A stretch of 26,938 nucleotides of DNA from the NCBI GenBank assembly GCA_046484285.1, contig JAWOBP010000049.1, forward strand, positions 1 through 26,938, given 5' to 3'. Positions 1 through 6,781 of this stretch are shown here, piece after piece; within the stretch, counting starts at the first letter, position 1; the number at the start of each line of letters is the position of its first letter. The position numbers and the translations under genes were made by a program. The stretch is from CAZHCG01 sp046484285. GTDB lineage: Bacteria > Myxococcota_A > Polyangia > JAAYKL01. Below the pieces are notes generated by a model that had not been told where the DNA came from, did no database searches, and worked only from the letters and a program-made list of their open reading frames with translations.

Positions 1-74
1 GCCGGCGATCTTCGCTGTGGTCTTGCGGGTCCACTTCAGGCCGGTCATCGGATCCCCGGCCGTGTCGTGATCCA

Positions 75-854
75 TCAGCTCTTCGATCTTGTCGATGATC
101 TCGGGCGTTTTTTTTCCACCGGCTTGCGCCCCCCGCCCGGCTTGCGCACCCGGCCCACCTCCACGTCCTCCGCCAGCAGGGCGCGCCGCCCGCGGGCCAC
201 CGTGCTCACGTCGAGGCCCAGCAGGTCGGCCACCTTCCGATCGCCGCCGTGTCCCCACTTGAGCGATTCCAAACCGGCGAACAGGCGCCGTTGCTGCTCG
301 TCGAGCAGGCAGTAGAAGAGGATGATCGCAGCCTTCAGATCATCGTCGATCTCGCCCTCGGGCAGCCGTCCCTGGAAGGGCTCGGCCAAGAGCGCGCGTC
401 GCAGCGCGATCTGCCGTTTCCTCTCCTCGGGGTCGGGCGCGCAGTACAGGTAGCGGCCGCCGAACATCTCGCGGGATACCCGCCCTTTGCGGGAGAGACT
501 CAGCAGGGTCTCCTTGGTGCCCACTTCGAGGAGGCGCTCCAGCTCGGCGGCGTAGAACCCCGCGTCGGACCGCGTCACGAACGCCTCGGCGGTAGCCAGG
601 AGCGTACCGTGCCTGGAGAAGCGCGCCGGGCCGAACACCCACAGCCCGTTGTCATCGAACTGCGCCAGCTCCTCGAGGCTGTAGTACCGGCCGCAATGCG
701 AGTAGCTCGTGATGTAGCCGAGCTGCCTGAGCTTCCGCAGCACGGTCTGGTAGACGTCGGTCTTCAGCGTCGCCTTCAGCTCGTCCATGGTGGCGATCGT
801 CCGCTCGTGGAGCAGGTCTGCGAGATCTCCGGCCTTGAATCGCTCGTTTCTCAT
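75..854 (-). CDS. ISAzo13-like transposase, N-terminal ORF (continues by -1 frameshift)
   Basis: This 259-aa frame starts at ATG 854. Residues 1-150 look like a DNA-binding region with winged-helix character. Residues about 185-240 carry the LLDEQQRRLFAGLESLKWGHGG, helix-turn-helix and KPGGGRKPVEKK stretch, which I recognise from ISAzo13-type (Rhodopirellula-type DDE) transposases just before the catalytic domain. After VEKK the zero frame runs into low-quality sequence and stops at 75. The -1 frame instead continues with family-like sequence (TPEIIDKIEELM, later GDPMTGLKWTRKTTAKIA) and stays open to base 1. The full product is therefore probably an ORFA-ORFB fusion made by slippage at the A8 run 115-108. 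The alternative is a simple inactivating indel. The catalytic DDE domain would lie beyond the window. Confidence 0.75.
   Translation of the reverse strand: MRNERFKAGDLADLLHERTIATMDELKATLKTDVYQTVLRKLRQLGYITSYSHCGRYYSLEELAQFDDNGLWVFGPARFSRHGTLLATAEAFVTRSDAGFYAAELERLLEVGTKETLLSLSRKGRVSREMFGGRYLYCAPDPEERKRQIALRRALLAEPFQGRLPEGEIDDDLKAAIILFYCLLDEQQRRLFAGLESLKWGHGGDRKVADLLGLDVSTVARGRRALLAEDVEVGRVRKPGGGRKPVEKKRPRSSTRSKS
108..115 (-). other. Candidate -1 frameshift site (A8 slippery run)
   Basis: On the minus strand the zero-frame codons are GTG GAA AAA AAA CGC, containing the heptamer A AAA AAA. A one-base backward slip gives AAA AAA ACG CCC GAG, which restores an open transposase frame all the way to the window edge. 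The same run could also slip during transcription or be an ordinary single-base mutation. The heptamer falls exactly where family homology changes frame, which is seen directly; that it is used is inferred. Confidence 0.6.
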
Positions 855-855
855 G

Positions 856-893
856 ATGTTAGCTTATCTCCTTTCAGGGAGATATTCTAACAT
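856..893 (-). promoter_or_regulatory. Inverted repeat that can sequester the transposase ribosome binding site
   Basis: ATGTTAG (856-862) pairs with CTAACAT (887-893), and TATCTCC (865-871) pairs with GGAGATA (878-884), with a 2x2 internal bulge and a six-base loop. On the minus-strand mRNA the GGAGAUA arm is the only Shine-Dalgarno-like sequence, and the stem ends one base before the ATG at 854. Folding would bury the ribosome binding site. Such structures are known in several insertion sequences, where they block translation from transcripts that enter from outside the element. The function here is inferred. Confidence 0.6.
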
Positions 894-1002
894 TATGAGG
901 CGAAAGGCAAGAACTTCTCCGAACGGGAGAAACCCGCTCGACGTCTAGACGATGTGACCAATGCTCTCTCGGAAGCGCCGTGCCGGTCCTGTTAGCTTAT
1001 CT
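858..1002. repeat. 12-bp direct repeat near the IS end (858-869 and 991-1002)
   Basis: GTTAGCTTATCT occurs at 858-869 (inside the transposase hairpin) and again at 991-1002, 133 bp apart in the same orientation. The outer copy lies about 30-40 bp from the inferred element end. This placement would suit a subterminal transposase-binding site or a repeated regulatory site. No further copy was noticed in the window. Confidence 0.5.
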
Positions 1003-1031
1003 GCCTATAGTTTGTATTTATATTTCCGTGA

Positions 1032-1343
1032 ACCCTAAAGAGGCTGCTCGCGCACAGCTGGCCGGGCAACGTCAGGGAGCTGGAAAACGCCGTGGAGCGC
1101 GCGATGGTCACCCGCCATTCCGGCGTCTTGAGCGAGGAGGATTTCTCGTTTCTCGACGTCTCCAGCCGCGATCGCGATGGTCGGCCGCTGCTCGGTCACG
1201 CCAGCCTCGCCGAGCTCGAGCGCTGCGCGTTGCAGGCGACGTTGAGCCGCACCGGGGGCAACGTCAAGGAGGCTGCGGCCGTGCTCGGCGTCGACAGGTC
1301 CACGATCTACGGGAAGATGAGAAAGTACGGGATCGAGCGCTGA
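1032..1343 (+). pseudogene. NtrC-family sigma-54-dependent activator, C-terminal fragment
   Basis: The frame is open from 1032 (in-frame TGA at 1029) to TGA 1341-1343. It begins directly in the last part of an AAA+ activator domain: LLAHSWPGNVRELENAVERA is the classic WPGNVREL motif that ends the sigma-54 interaction domain. About 45 residues of linker follow, then a Fis-type helix-turn-helix (LAELERCALQATLSRTGG, then NVKEAAAVLGVDRSTIYGKM) as the DNA-binding end. Everything upstream (receiver or sensor domain, GAFTGA loop, Walker motifs) is missing and replaced by IS sequence, so the gene was split or truncated by that element. A GTG at 1092 could start an 83-aa remnant, but it would lack the ATPase. 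The rest may survive left of the element, outside the window. It converges on the redox operon, leaving 13 bp between the two stop codons. Confidence 0.85.
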
Positions 1344-1356
1344 GCCTGGACGGAGA

Positions 1357-2025
1357 TCAGGGCTGCGGCTCGGCGAGCAGCGCGTCGTGGATGCGATTCC
1401 AGGGTGCGGTCGGCGCCGCGCCGGGCAGGTCGTTTGCCAGCGCGCCGCCGTCGGCCAAAGCCGGCGCCGCCGACCCGGGCGAGAGCAGGGCGTGGAGGCG
1501 GTCCAGCTCCCTGGAGAAGAATCCGGCCAGCTGGTTTTCCGGCACTCCCTCGCGCGCGGGGCCCTCCTGGCTCGGCTCGATCACGAGCAGGTATCCGCCG
1601 TCCGACCGCTGTCCGCGATCGATCACGCGCCCCGAGACGGGCGAGCGCAGCGAGAAGCAGCGCGCGCCGATTTCGACCTCCAGCAGCGGCTCGCCGGCCA
1701 CCAGCGTCGATTCGAGAGACGGCAGGTGCAGCCTGGCGGTTTCGCCCAGCAATCGCCGCGCCAGGTCGTCGAGCCCCAGCTCGAGCGATCCGTTTTCGCG
1801 GCGGCGCGTCCAGGTGTGGTTGCGGTAGTAGCTGCGGCCGGCCGGCAGCGCCAGACCGGCGACCTTCCTGACGGCGGTGGTCTCCCCGGTACGGGCCAGG
1901 CGACGGGCGGTGCGCAGCAGGGCGACGGCGAAGCAGCCGGCGATCACCGCGATCGCGCAGGCGAAGCAGCCGAGGAAGATCAAGTGGTGGGGCTCGTAGA
2001 GAAACTCGTACGATCCGGGCAGCAT
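1357..2025 (-). CDS. Membrane-anchored GcvH-like domain protein of the redox operon
   Basis: A 222-aa protein and the last gene of the operon. An N-terminal transmembrane helix (about residues 14-40) is followed by a GcvH/lipoyl-like domain: the YYRNHTW motif near residue 68 corresponds to the HEW of glycine-cleavage H protein, then LGLDDLARRLLGE, and a PVSGRV turn near residue 132 corresponds to the APVSG of GcvH. The lysine that carries lipoate in GcvH, eight residues before that proline, is an alanine here and no lysine lies nearby, so lipoylation is not expected. The C-terminal 60 residues are variable. The start has a GAGGTGA ribosome site overlapping the stop of the NrfD-like gene, three bases upstream. 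I infer an accessory or structural subunit of the complex encoded upstream; a specific function is unknown. Confidence 0.75.
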   Translation of the reverse strand: MLPGSYEFLYEPHHLIFLGCFACAIAVIAGCFAVALLRTARRLARTGETTAVRKVAGLALPAGRSYYRNHTWTRRRENGSLELGLDDLARRLLGETARLHLPSLESTLVAGEPLLEVEIGARCFSLRSPVSGRVIDRGQRSDGGYLLVIEPSQEGPAREGVPENQLAGFFSRELDRLHALLSPGSAAPALADGGALANDLPGAAPTAPWNRIHDALLAEPQP

Positions 2026-2028
2026 GAT

Positions 2029-3261
2029 TCACCTCGCAGTCGTCTCGCCGGCCTTTGACCGCACCCGCGGGTAGAGCGGCAGGTAACGGTAGCTGAGCGA
2101 AAAGAGCAGCACTCCCCAGGCCGCGATGCCGACGAAGAGCAAAGTCTCCTGCCAGCTCGGCAGGTAGATCGAGAAATCATCGAACGGCAGCGTGGGCAGC
2201 GCCAGGGTCTGGATCGTCATCGCGAATCGGTTGATCACCACACCCAGGCAGGCCAGAGAAGCCGCCAGCACCGTCAGCGGCTGGCGGGCGCGCAGGCGCC
2301 CGGAGCAGAGAATCACGGCCGGGACGCCGCAGCACAGCCCCACCTCCACCAGCAGAATCCAGACGCCGAAGGGGGGATGGATGTAGAACGATCGCGGCAC
2401 GACGCCGGTAGCCGGAACGGCGGCGTTCAGCCAGTAGAGAGTGTCGACGCACTTGCATGCTCCGTAGACGGCCAGCAGCCAGCCGGAGATGCGGGCCAGC
2501 AGCCCGTAGGTGGATCTCGACGCCAGTCGTTTGCGGGTGATCGTCTCGGTCAGCTTGTTGATCAGTAAAAGGAAGGACGGTCCCACCGCGATCGACGAGA
2601 GCACGAACAGAAAGAAGGTCGTGGGGAACGGACCAAGTCCGGCACGCGCCGCGAACGGCCGTCCGTCCAGAACGCCGTACAGCCCGCCCAGCGATCCCTG
2701 GTGGAAGAAGGACAGGCAGGCGCCCACGCCGGCCAGCACCGGCATCACGCGGTGCAGCTCGCCTTCGAAAACCAGCAGCGACGGCACGCGGCTGAGGCGG
2801 CGATGGCGTAGCAGCAGCGGGATGTACTCGACGACGAGCACCAGCAGGTAGCAGGTGATGCAGAACGTCACCTCGGCCAGCATCGAGTGCGCGTTGGGGT
2901 GCCAGAAGGTGAACCAGGCGCGCAGCGGCTGTCCCACATCGACCAGCAGCGCCAGGATCGCTCCGCTGTAGCAGGCCAGGCCGATCACCACCGCGCTTCC
3001 GATCACATCTTCGAGCTCCTTGCGCCGCATTATGTAGAACAGAAAACCGGTGAAGAAGGCGCCAGCTCCCAGCGCGATCACCGCCAGATCGAGAAAGATC
3101 CAGAGGCCGAAACCGAACTGGTTGTCCATGTTGGTTCGGTTCAGTCCAAAGCGCAGGCAGGTGTAGCCGGCGTAGAGGCCGGCGATCAGCAGCGCGGACC
3201 ACAACGCGATCCAGGGAAAGAACACACGCCGCGAAAAGTTTTCACGGCTCGATCTAGACAT
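2029..3261 (-). CDS. NrfD/HybB-type integral membrane quinone-interacting subunit (QrcD-like)
   Basis: A 410-aa polytopic protein with about ten hydrophobic helices, the usual size for QrcD and HybB. The stretch around residues 45-130 (FGFGLWIFLDLAVIALGAGAF; LLVDVGQPLRAW; FWHPNAHSMLAEVTFC) matches the HybB/NrfD fold, including the conserved Asp-x-Gly-x-Pro loop and the trailing helix that binds menaquinol in relatives. It should exchange electrons between the membrane quinone pool and the ferredoxin subunit. I chose ATG 3261 because it overlaps the ferredoxin stop by eight bases. The frame is open further upstream to 3402, but that extension is a shadow of the ferredoxin gene and has no membrane character. 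Downstream the GcvH-like gene follows after three bases. Confidence 0.88.
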   Translation of the reverse strand: MSRSSRENFSRRVFFPWIALWSALLIAGLYAGYTCLRFGLNRTNMDNQFGFGLWIFLDLAVIALGAGAFFTGFLFYIMRRKELEDVIGSAVVIGLACYSGAILALLVDVGQPLRAWFTFWHPNAHSMLAEVTFCITCYLLVLVVEYIPLLLRHRRLSRVPSLLVFEGELHRVMPVLAGVGACLSFFHQGSLGGLYGVLDGRPFAARAGLGPFPTTFFLFVLSSIAVGPSFLLLINKLTETITRKRLASRSTYGLLARISGWLLAVYGACKCVDTLYWLNAAVPATGVVPRSFYIHPPFGVWILLVEVGLCCGVPAVILCSGRLRARQPLTVLAASLACLGVVINRFAMTIQTLALPTLPFDDFSIYLPSWQETLLFVGIAAWGVLLFSLSYRYLPLYPRVRSKAGETTAR

Positions 3262-4015
3262 CGCGGAGCTCTTCGAGCAAGCGGCCGCCCTCGACCCGCG
3301 CCAGCTCGTGGACCCAGCGCCGGCTGGAGAGGTAGACGACCTTGTTTTCGAAACCCAGCGACTCGAGCAGGCGAAAAGCGCGCGGGCCGAGGACGGCGGC
3401 ACCGACGTCGCTTTTCGGATCGCCCAGATCGCCGATCCGGATCGCCCTTGCGGGACAAGCCTCGGCGCAGGCCGGAGTCACGTCCCCGGGACCGGGGCGC
3501 GGTAGACCCTCGGCCGCGGCCCGCGCTCGAGCCGCCTGGCGTCTCGCGTGGCAGAGAGTGCACTTTTCCACCACTCCGCGCTGCCGGGGCGAGACTTCCG
3601 GATTCAGCCCGCGCGCCAGTGCCGGCGGCCAGCTCGGATCCCACCAGTTGAACGAGCGCGCGTGGAACGGGCAGGCCGCCATGCAGTAACGGCAGCCCAG
3701 GCAGCGCTCCGGGATCTGACTGACCACACCGGTGCGGGGATCGACATCGGTCGCGTTCTGCGGGCAGACCTCCACGCAGGGCGGCTCGCGATCGCAGTGC
3801 TGGCACATCACCGGGAAGAAGGCGGTGTCGTCGTCGGTGTCGGCGCGTTTCAGCGTCAGCCAGCTGACCCCACGCGAGGCGCCGGCCTCGGGCGGCGGAA
3901 CAGCCACGTTGTTTTCAAGGGCGCAGGCCACCGAGCAGTTTCCGCAGCCGATGCAGCGATCCACGTCGATCACGAGCCCGAGGCGGATGCGTTCTTCGTT
4001 TCGTTCCGCTGTCAT
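3254..4015 (-). CDS. Periplasmic four-cluster [4Fe-4S] ferredoxin subunit (QrcC/HybA-like)
   Basis: A 253-aa protein with four cysteine clusters in the DmsB/HybA/QrcC order: CIGCGNCSVAC near residue 22; CQHCDREPPCVEVCP near 70; CLGCRYCMAACP near 102; and a split fourth cluster, CTLC near 143 with CAEACP about 30 residues later. It should wire electrons between the molybdopterin-like subunit and the NrfD-like membrane subunit. The start ATG 4015 overlaps the stop of the upstream gene as ATGA, showing translational coupling; the longer open frame upstream is shadow. There is no signal peptide, which is normal for partners that ride on a Tat-exported subunit. The size equals that of known QrcC-type subunits. 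Confidence 0.9.
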   Translation of the reverse strand: MTAERNEERIRLGLVIDVDRCIGCGNCSVACALENNVAVPPPEAGASRGVSWLTLKRADTDDDTAFFPVMCQHCDREPPCVEVCPQNATDVDPRTGVVSQIPERCLGCRYCMAACPFHARSFNWWDPSWPPALARGLNPEVSPRQRGVVEKCTLCHARRQAARARAAAEGLPRPGPGDVTPACAEACPARAIRIGDLGDPKSDVGAAVLGPRAFRLLESLGFENKVVYLSSRRWVHELARVEGGRLLEELRDV

Positions 4016-6177
4016 CGTTGCTCCCGCGCGCGCTCGAGGCGACAGATCCGCGGCGGTCGCCCGTGGTCGAGCAGATCGACCAGCCGCGCGCGCCTCGGCG
4101 CATTCTCGTTTCCACCGCCGTCGCCGAAGGTGTTCGTCTCGAGCCCCAGGCAGACTCCGACCGTGTCCTCGCGAACGCGGGGAACGACCCGCACTTTCAG
4201 CTCCAGCGTTGCGTCGCCGACCACCAACCGGCATCGCTCTCCGTTCTTCAAGCCGCGTCCCAGCGCGATCGATGGAGCGATCAGCGCGGTCGCCTCCTCG
4301 CTCTCGAGCGAGCTCTCGCGCGCGAGCTTGGCCAGCACGGGTGGTAGGGCGTCTCGCGCCCCGGCCAGCCGGGAAGAGCGGGCGTCGACAGCGAGCTCGA
4401 CCGGCTCGGCGCGAATCGCCCTGCGCGCTGCCTGCTGGAGAGAGCGGCGGGCGCCGTCGGTCAGCGTCAAGCGTCGGGGCTCGAACGGCTCGCCTTTCTC
4501 GTCGTGCCACTCGCCGCCCGCGCGCAGCAGGTCGACGAGTTCTCCGGCGTCGTCGATTTCGCCGACGGGGCGGGGCTCCGCGCCGTCCGACGGCGTGACC
4601 GAGCCGCGCCTCGAGGCTAGGATCGCCGCGGCGCAGGTCTCGATTTCGGGCTCATCCGCGGCGCCGGTGGAATCGGAATCGTTCGTCTCGAGCAATCGGG
4701 CGGCGCGGGACAGCACCTCTCCTGCATCGACCGCCGAGGGCCGGGGCTCGAACAGCTCCGGGGAGAGCGCCAGCCGCGCCCGGGAGCCGTCGAGCGCGCG
4801 CCCGGAGTCGGAGCTGCGCTCGAGAAAGGAGGCGACCGGAGCCAGCACGCCGCTGCCGGGAAAGCGTGCCGGGCAGTGAGTGGCGAAGACCAGCAGCCGT
4901 CCGCGCTCGGGATCCAGCTTCGGCTCCAGCCGGCTCAGCAGACGGTCGGTCCCGCCGTGTCCGGCGTCGATCACCGCCAGCTGCAGGCTGCCGTCCTCCA
5001 GCTCGTCGATCTCCTCGATTTGGCGGCCGCCGGCAGCCTTTTCTTCGACTCGCGCGATTTCGGCGATCGAGCGGCGTCGCACCAGGGGCCGGCCGCGCCC
5101 GATCAGGTTGAGCGCCGCGATCGCCGCCTCGGTTCCGCGGTCGAAAGCGCCGAGCAGAGGATCGACACCGGCGATCGCGGCCGTGGTTTCGAAGGCGATC
5201 GAGCGCGCCGCGCGGCGAATCGAAGCGGCGTCGATCCCGGCGATCGCCGCGGATCGCTCGGGAGTGAAGCCGCGCACCAGCGAGAGGTAGTCGGGATCCA
5301 GCCGGGGAACGCCGGTCGCGGGAGCCGCGGACTCCAGCAGCGCGGCGTGGGCGATGCCGAGCGCCGCGGCCGCCTCGCCGCCCGGACGGACGCGCAGCCA
5401 TTCATCAGCCGCCAGCGCGGTGCGATCTGGCAGCGAGGCGATCTGAGTCAAACCGGTGCGGCTTTCCCGCGGCGCGCGCAGGTGCTCGGCCAGCCAGTCG
5501 CTCGAGAGGTAGCCCTCCAGCACGGGGGCCTTGAAGCCGAGAATACGATCCGCAGCGTCGAGATCGTAGGCGAGCTCGCCGCTGTCTTCTCCGCAGCTGA
5601 ACAGCAGGCGGTCGAGCCCGCCGCAGGGGTGCGGAGCGGTCAGCAGGCGGGCCTCGGGGCCGACCGCACGGGCGAAACGGGCCAACGAGGCGCTGCGGAT
5701 TCTGCCGGGTCGGCCGTCGACGACCGCGACCGAGCCTGCGCCTCCGCGGCCGGCCGCGGCGCGGGCCGCAGAGGCCAGCTCGCCGGGGACCTCTCCGGGG
5801 GAGATCGTCTTGCAGCGCCGGCCGGAGCGAAATACGACCGAAAGCGCGATCCGCCGCGGGTGGTTTCTGAGCTGGTGGGAGGCGAGCCCCAGCGCGCAGA
5901 TCGCGGCGGAGCCGTTTCCTTCGGGAGCGCTGGGAAGTACGGCGAACGGCTCCTCGCCGACGGTCAGCACCCGCACCGCGCACGAGGACGGGCAGAGAGT
6001 GCAGCGAGCGCGGTGCTCGCCGATCGAACCGCGGGGCAGCGGCGTGGAGAAAGCGCGACCCTGGGTCCAGATCGCGACGTCGTCGAGCAGCTTGTAGGGC
6101 AGAGGCGAAAGCGCCAGCCCGGCGGCTCCGCCACCGAGCAGGCCCAACAGCTGTCGTCTGGAAAAGGTGAGGCTCAA
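4012..6177 (-). CDS. Tat-exported molybdopterin-oxidoreductase-like subunit (QrcB-like)
   Basis: A 721-aa protein. From TTG 6177 it begins MSLTFSRRQLLG, a twin-arginine signal followed by a Gly/Ala-rich hydrophobic stretch. The [4Fe-4S] motif of the family follows (CTLCPSSC near residue 60, then ICALG about 30 residues later), then degenerate molybdopterin domains and a C-terminal dinucleotide-binding-like beta domain (GRGLKNGERCRLVVGD; GLETNTFG). The middle is short and Ala/Arg-rich. I see no clear molybdenum-ligand context, as in QrcB and ActB, which are known to lack molybdenum. Its likely role is electron relay from cytochrome c to the ferredoxin subunit. TTG 6177 is preferred over ATG 6234 because AGGAGG (6192-6187) lies nine bases before it and the longer form would overlap the cytochrome gene by 44 bases and push the Tat motif inward. 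Confidence 0.82.
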   Translation of the reverse strand: MSLTFSRRQLLGLLGGGAAGLALSPLPYKLLDDVAIWTQGRAFSTPLPRGSIGEHRARCTLCPSSCAVRVLTVGEEPFAVLPSAPEGNGSAAICALGLASHQLRNHPRRIALSVVFRSGRRCKTISPGEVPGELASAARAAAGRGGAGSVAVVDGRPGRIRSASLARFARAVGPEARLLTAPHPCGGLDRLLFSCGEDSGELAYDLDAADRILGFKAPVLEGYLSSDWLAEHLRAPRESRTGLTQIASLPDRTALAADEWLRVRPGGEAAAALGIAHAALLESAAPATGVPRLDPDYLSLVRGFTPERSAAIAGIDAASIRRAARSIAFETTAAIAGVDPLLGAFDRGTEAAIAALNLIGRGRPLVRRRSIAEIARVEEKAAGGRQIEEIDELEDGSLQLAVIDAGHGGTDRLLSRLEPKLDPERGRLLVFATHCPARFPGSGVLAPVASFLERSSDSGRALDGSRARLALSPELFEPRPSAVDAGEVLSRAARLLETNDSDSTGAADEPEIETCAAAILASRRGSVTPSDGAEPRPVGEIDDAGELVDLLRAGGEWHDEKGEPFEPRRLTLTDGARRSLQQAARRAIRAEPVELAVDARSSRLAGARDALPPVLAKLARESSLESEEATALIAPSIALGRGLKNGERCRLVVGDATLELKVRVVPRVREDTVGVCLGLETNTFGDGGGNENAPRRARLVDLLDHGRPPRICRLERAREQR

Positions 6178-6186
6178 CGGCGGTAT

Positions 6187-6192
6187 CCTCCT
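6187..6192 (-). promoter_or_regulatory. Shine-Dalgarno that decides a TTG start
   Basis: AGGAGG read on the minus strand at 6192-6187 includes the last two bases of the cytochrome TAG stop. It lies nine bases before TTG 6177, which begins the Tat signal of the molybdopterin-like subunit. Confidence 0.65.
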
Positions 6193-6781
6193 ATCGATGG
6201 CAGCTCTGACAGCTGTCGACCACATCGTTCTCACGATGGCAGTCCACGCAGTCCGACATCTTCATTCCCTCGCCGGGCGCGTTGCCCAGGCGCGTCATGC
6301 TGGGGCCCCACACGTCACGCGAGAGGCCGGTGATTCGATTCCGTTCGTAGAATCGCAGCTCGTCGCTGAGCGCGTGGTCGCCGTGGCAGTCGGCGCACGG
6401 GATTTCGGCGCGGCGCACGTGCTGGGCGTGCGGGAAGTGCACGTTGTCCGGCTGTCGCGAGTAGACGAGCCAGGGGATCTCCCGCTGTGGCTCGATGTAC
6501 TTCTCGACCAGGATCCGCTCCGCTTCACTCTCTTTGAGCGGCGACCCGTGGCACTCGGCGCAGGTGCGAACCGAGGGGATTTTGCCGAAGCGGCCCGAGG
6601 CGTCGAACCCGTGGCAGTCCTCGCAGGTCATCCCTACCTCGTCTCCGGTGTGGATCGCGTGGCTGAACGACGCCGGTTGCTCGACGCGCTCGTACAGCAC
6701 GGCCGGAAATCCGACCCAGCCGGCCAGCAACCCGCCCGCTGCTCCGGCCGCGATTGCGATTCTGGTCGTCAGCCCCTTCAC
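6191..6781 (-). CDS. Membrane-anchored pentaheme cytochrome c (QrcA-like)
   Basis: A 196-aa protein with an N-terminal signal anchor (residues 5-30) and five CXXCH heme sites: CEDCH (about 53), CAECH, CADCH, CVDCH and CQSCH at the extreme C-terminus. Histidines upstream of the clusters (FSHAIHTG; FPHAQH) look like distal axial ligands, as in the class III/c7-type cytochromes. It should accept or donate electrons in the periplasm and connect to the molybdopterin-like subunit. The start is GTG 6781, overlapping the upstream stop as GTGA; an ATG-initiated reading of this frame would have to begin far upstream inside the previous gene. QrcA of Desulfovibrio is described as hexaheme, so one heme fewer is a difference worth noting. 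Confidence 0.87.
   Translation of the reverse strand: MKGLTTRIAIAAGAAGGLLAGWVGFPAVLYERVEQPASFSHAIHTGDEVGMTCEDCHGFDASGRFGKIPSVRTCAECHGSPLKESEAERILVEKYIEPQREIPWLVYSRQPDNVHFPHAQHVRRAEIPCADCHGDHALSDELRFYERNRITGLSRDVWGPSMTRLGNAPGEGMKMSDCVDCHRENDVVDSCQSCHR

Larger units (their letters stand above)
1..1034 (-). mobile_element. Insertion sequence, right portion (ISAzo13-like), cut by the window edge
   Basis: The transposase reads leftward out of the window, so this is the transposase 5' side of the element. Its outer end must lie between the transposase start (854) and the point where the NtrC-family gene fragment becomes recognisable (about 1032-1041). The stretch 855-1034 is noncoding and holds a strong inverted repeat (856-893), a smaller hairpin (915-931, TTCTCC/GGAGAA), a 12-bp direct repeat (858-869 and 991-1002) and an AT-rich patch (about 1003-1030) unlike the surrounding GC-rich DNA. 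I placed the boundary from the loss of homology in the flanking gene, not from a recognised terminal inverted repeat, so it is accurate only to about 10 bases. The other end and any target duplication are outside the window. Confidence 0.65.

Noticed and set aside
3254..4510. 418-aa version of the ferredoxin subunit
   Set aside because: The N-terminal extension is an Arg-rich shadow of the molybdopterin-like gene; the ATGA start at 4015 gives the normal family length.
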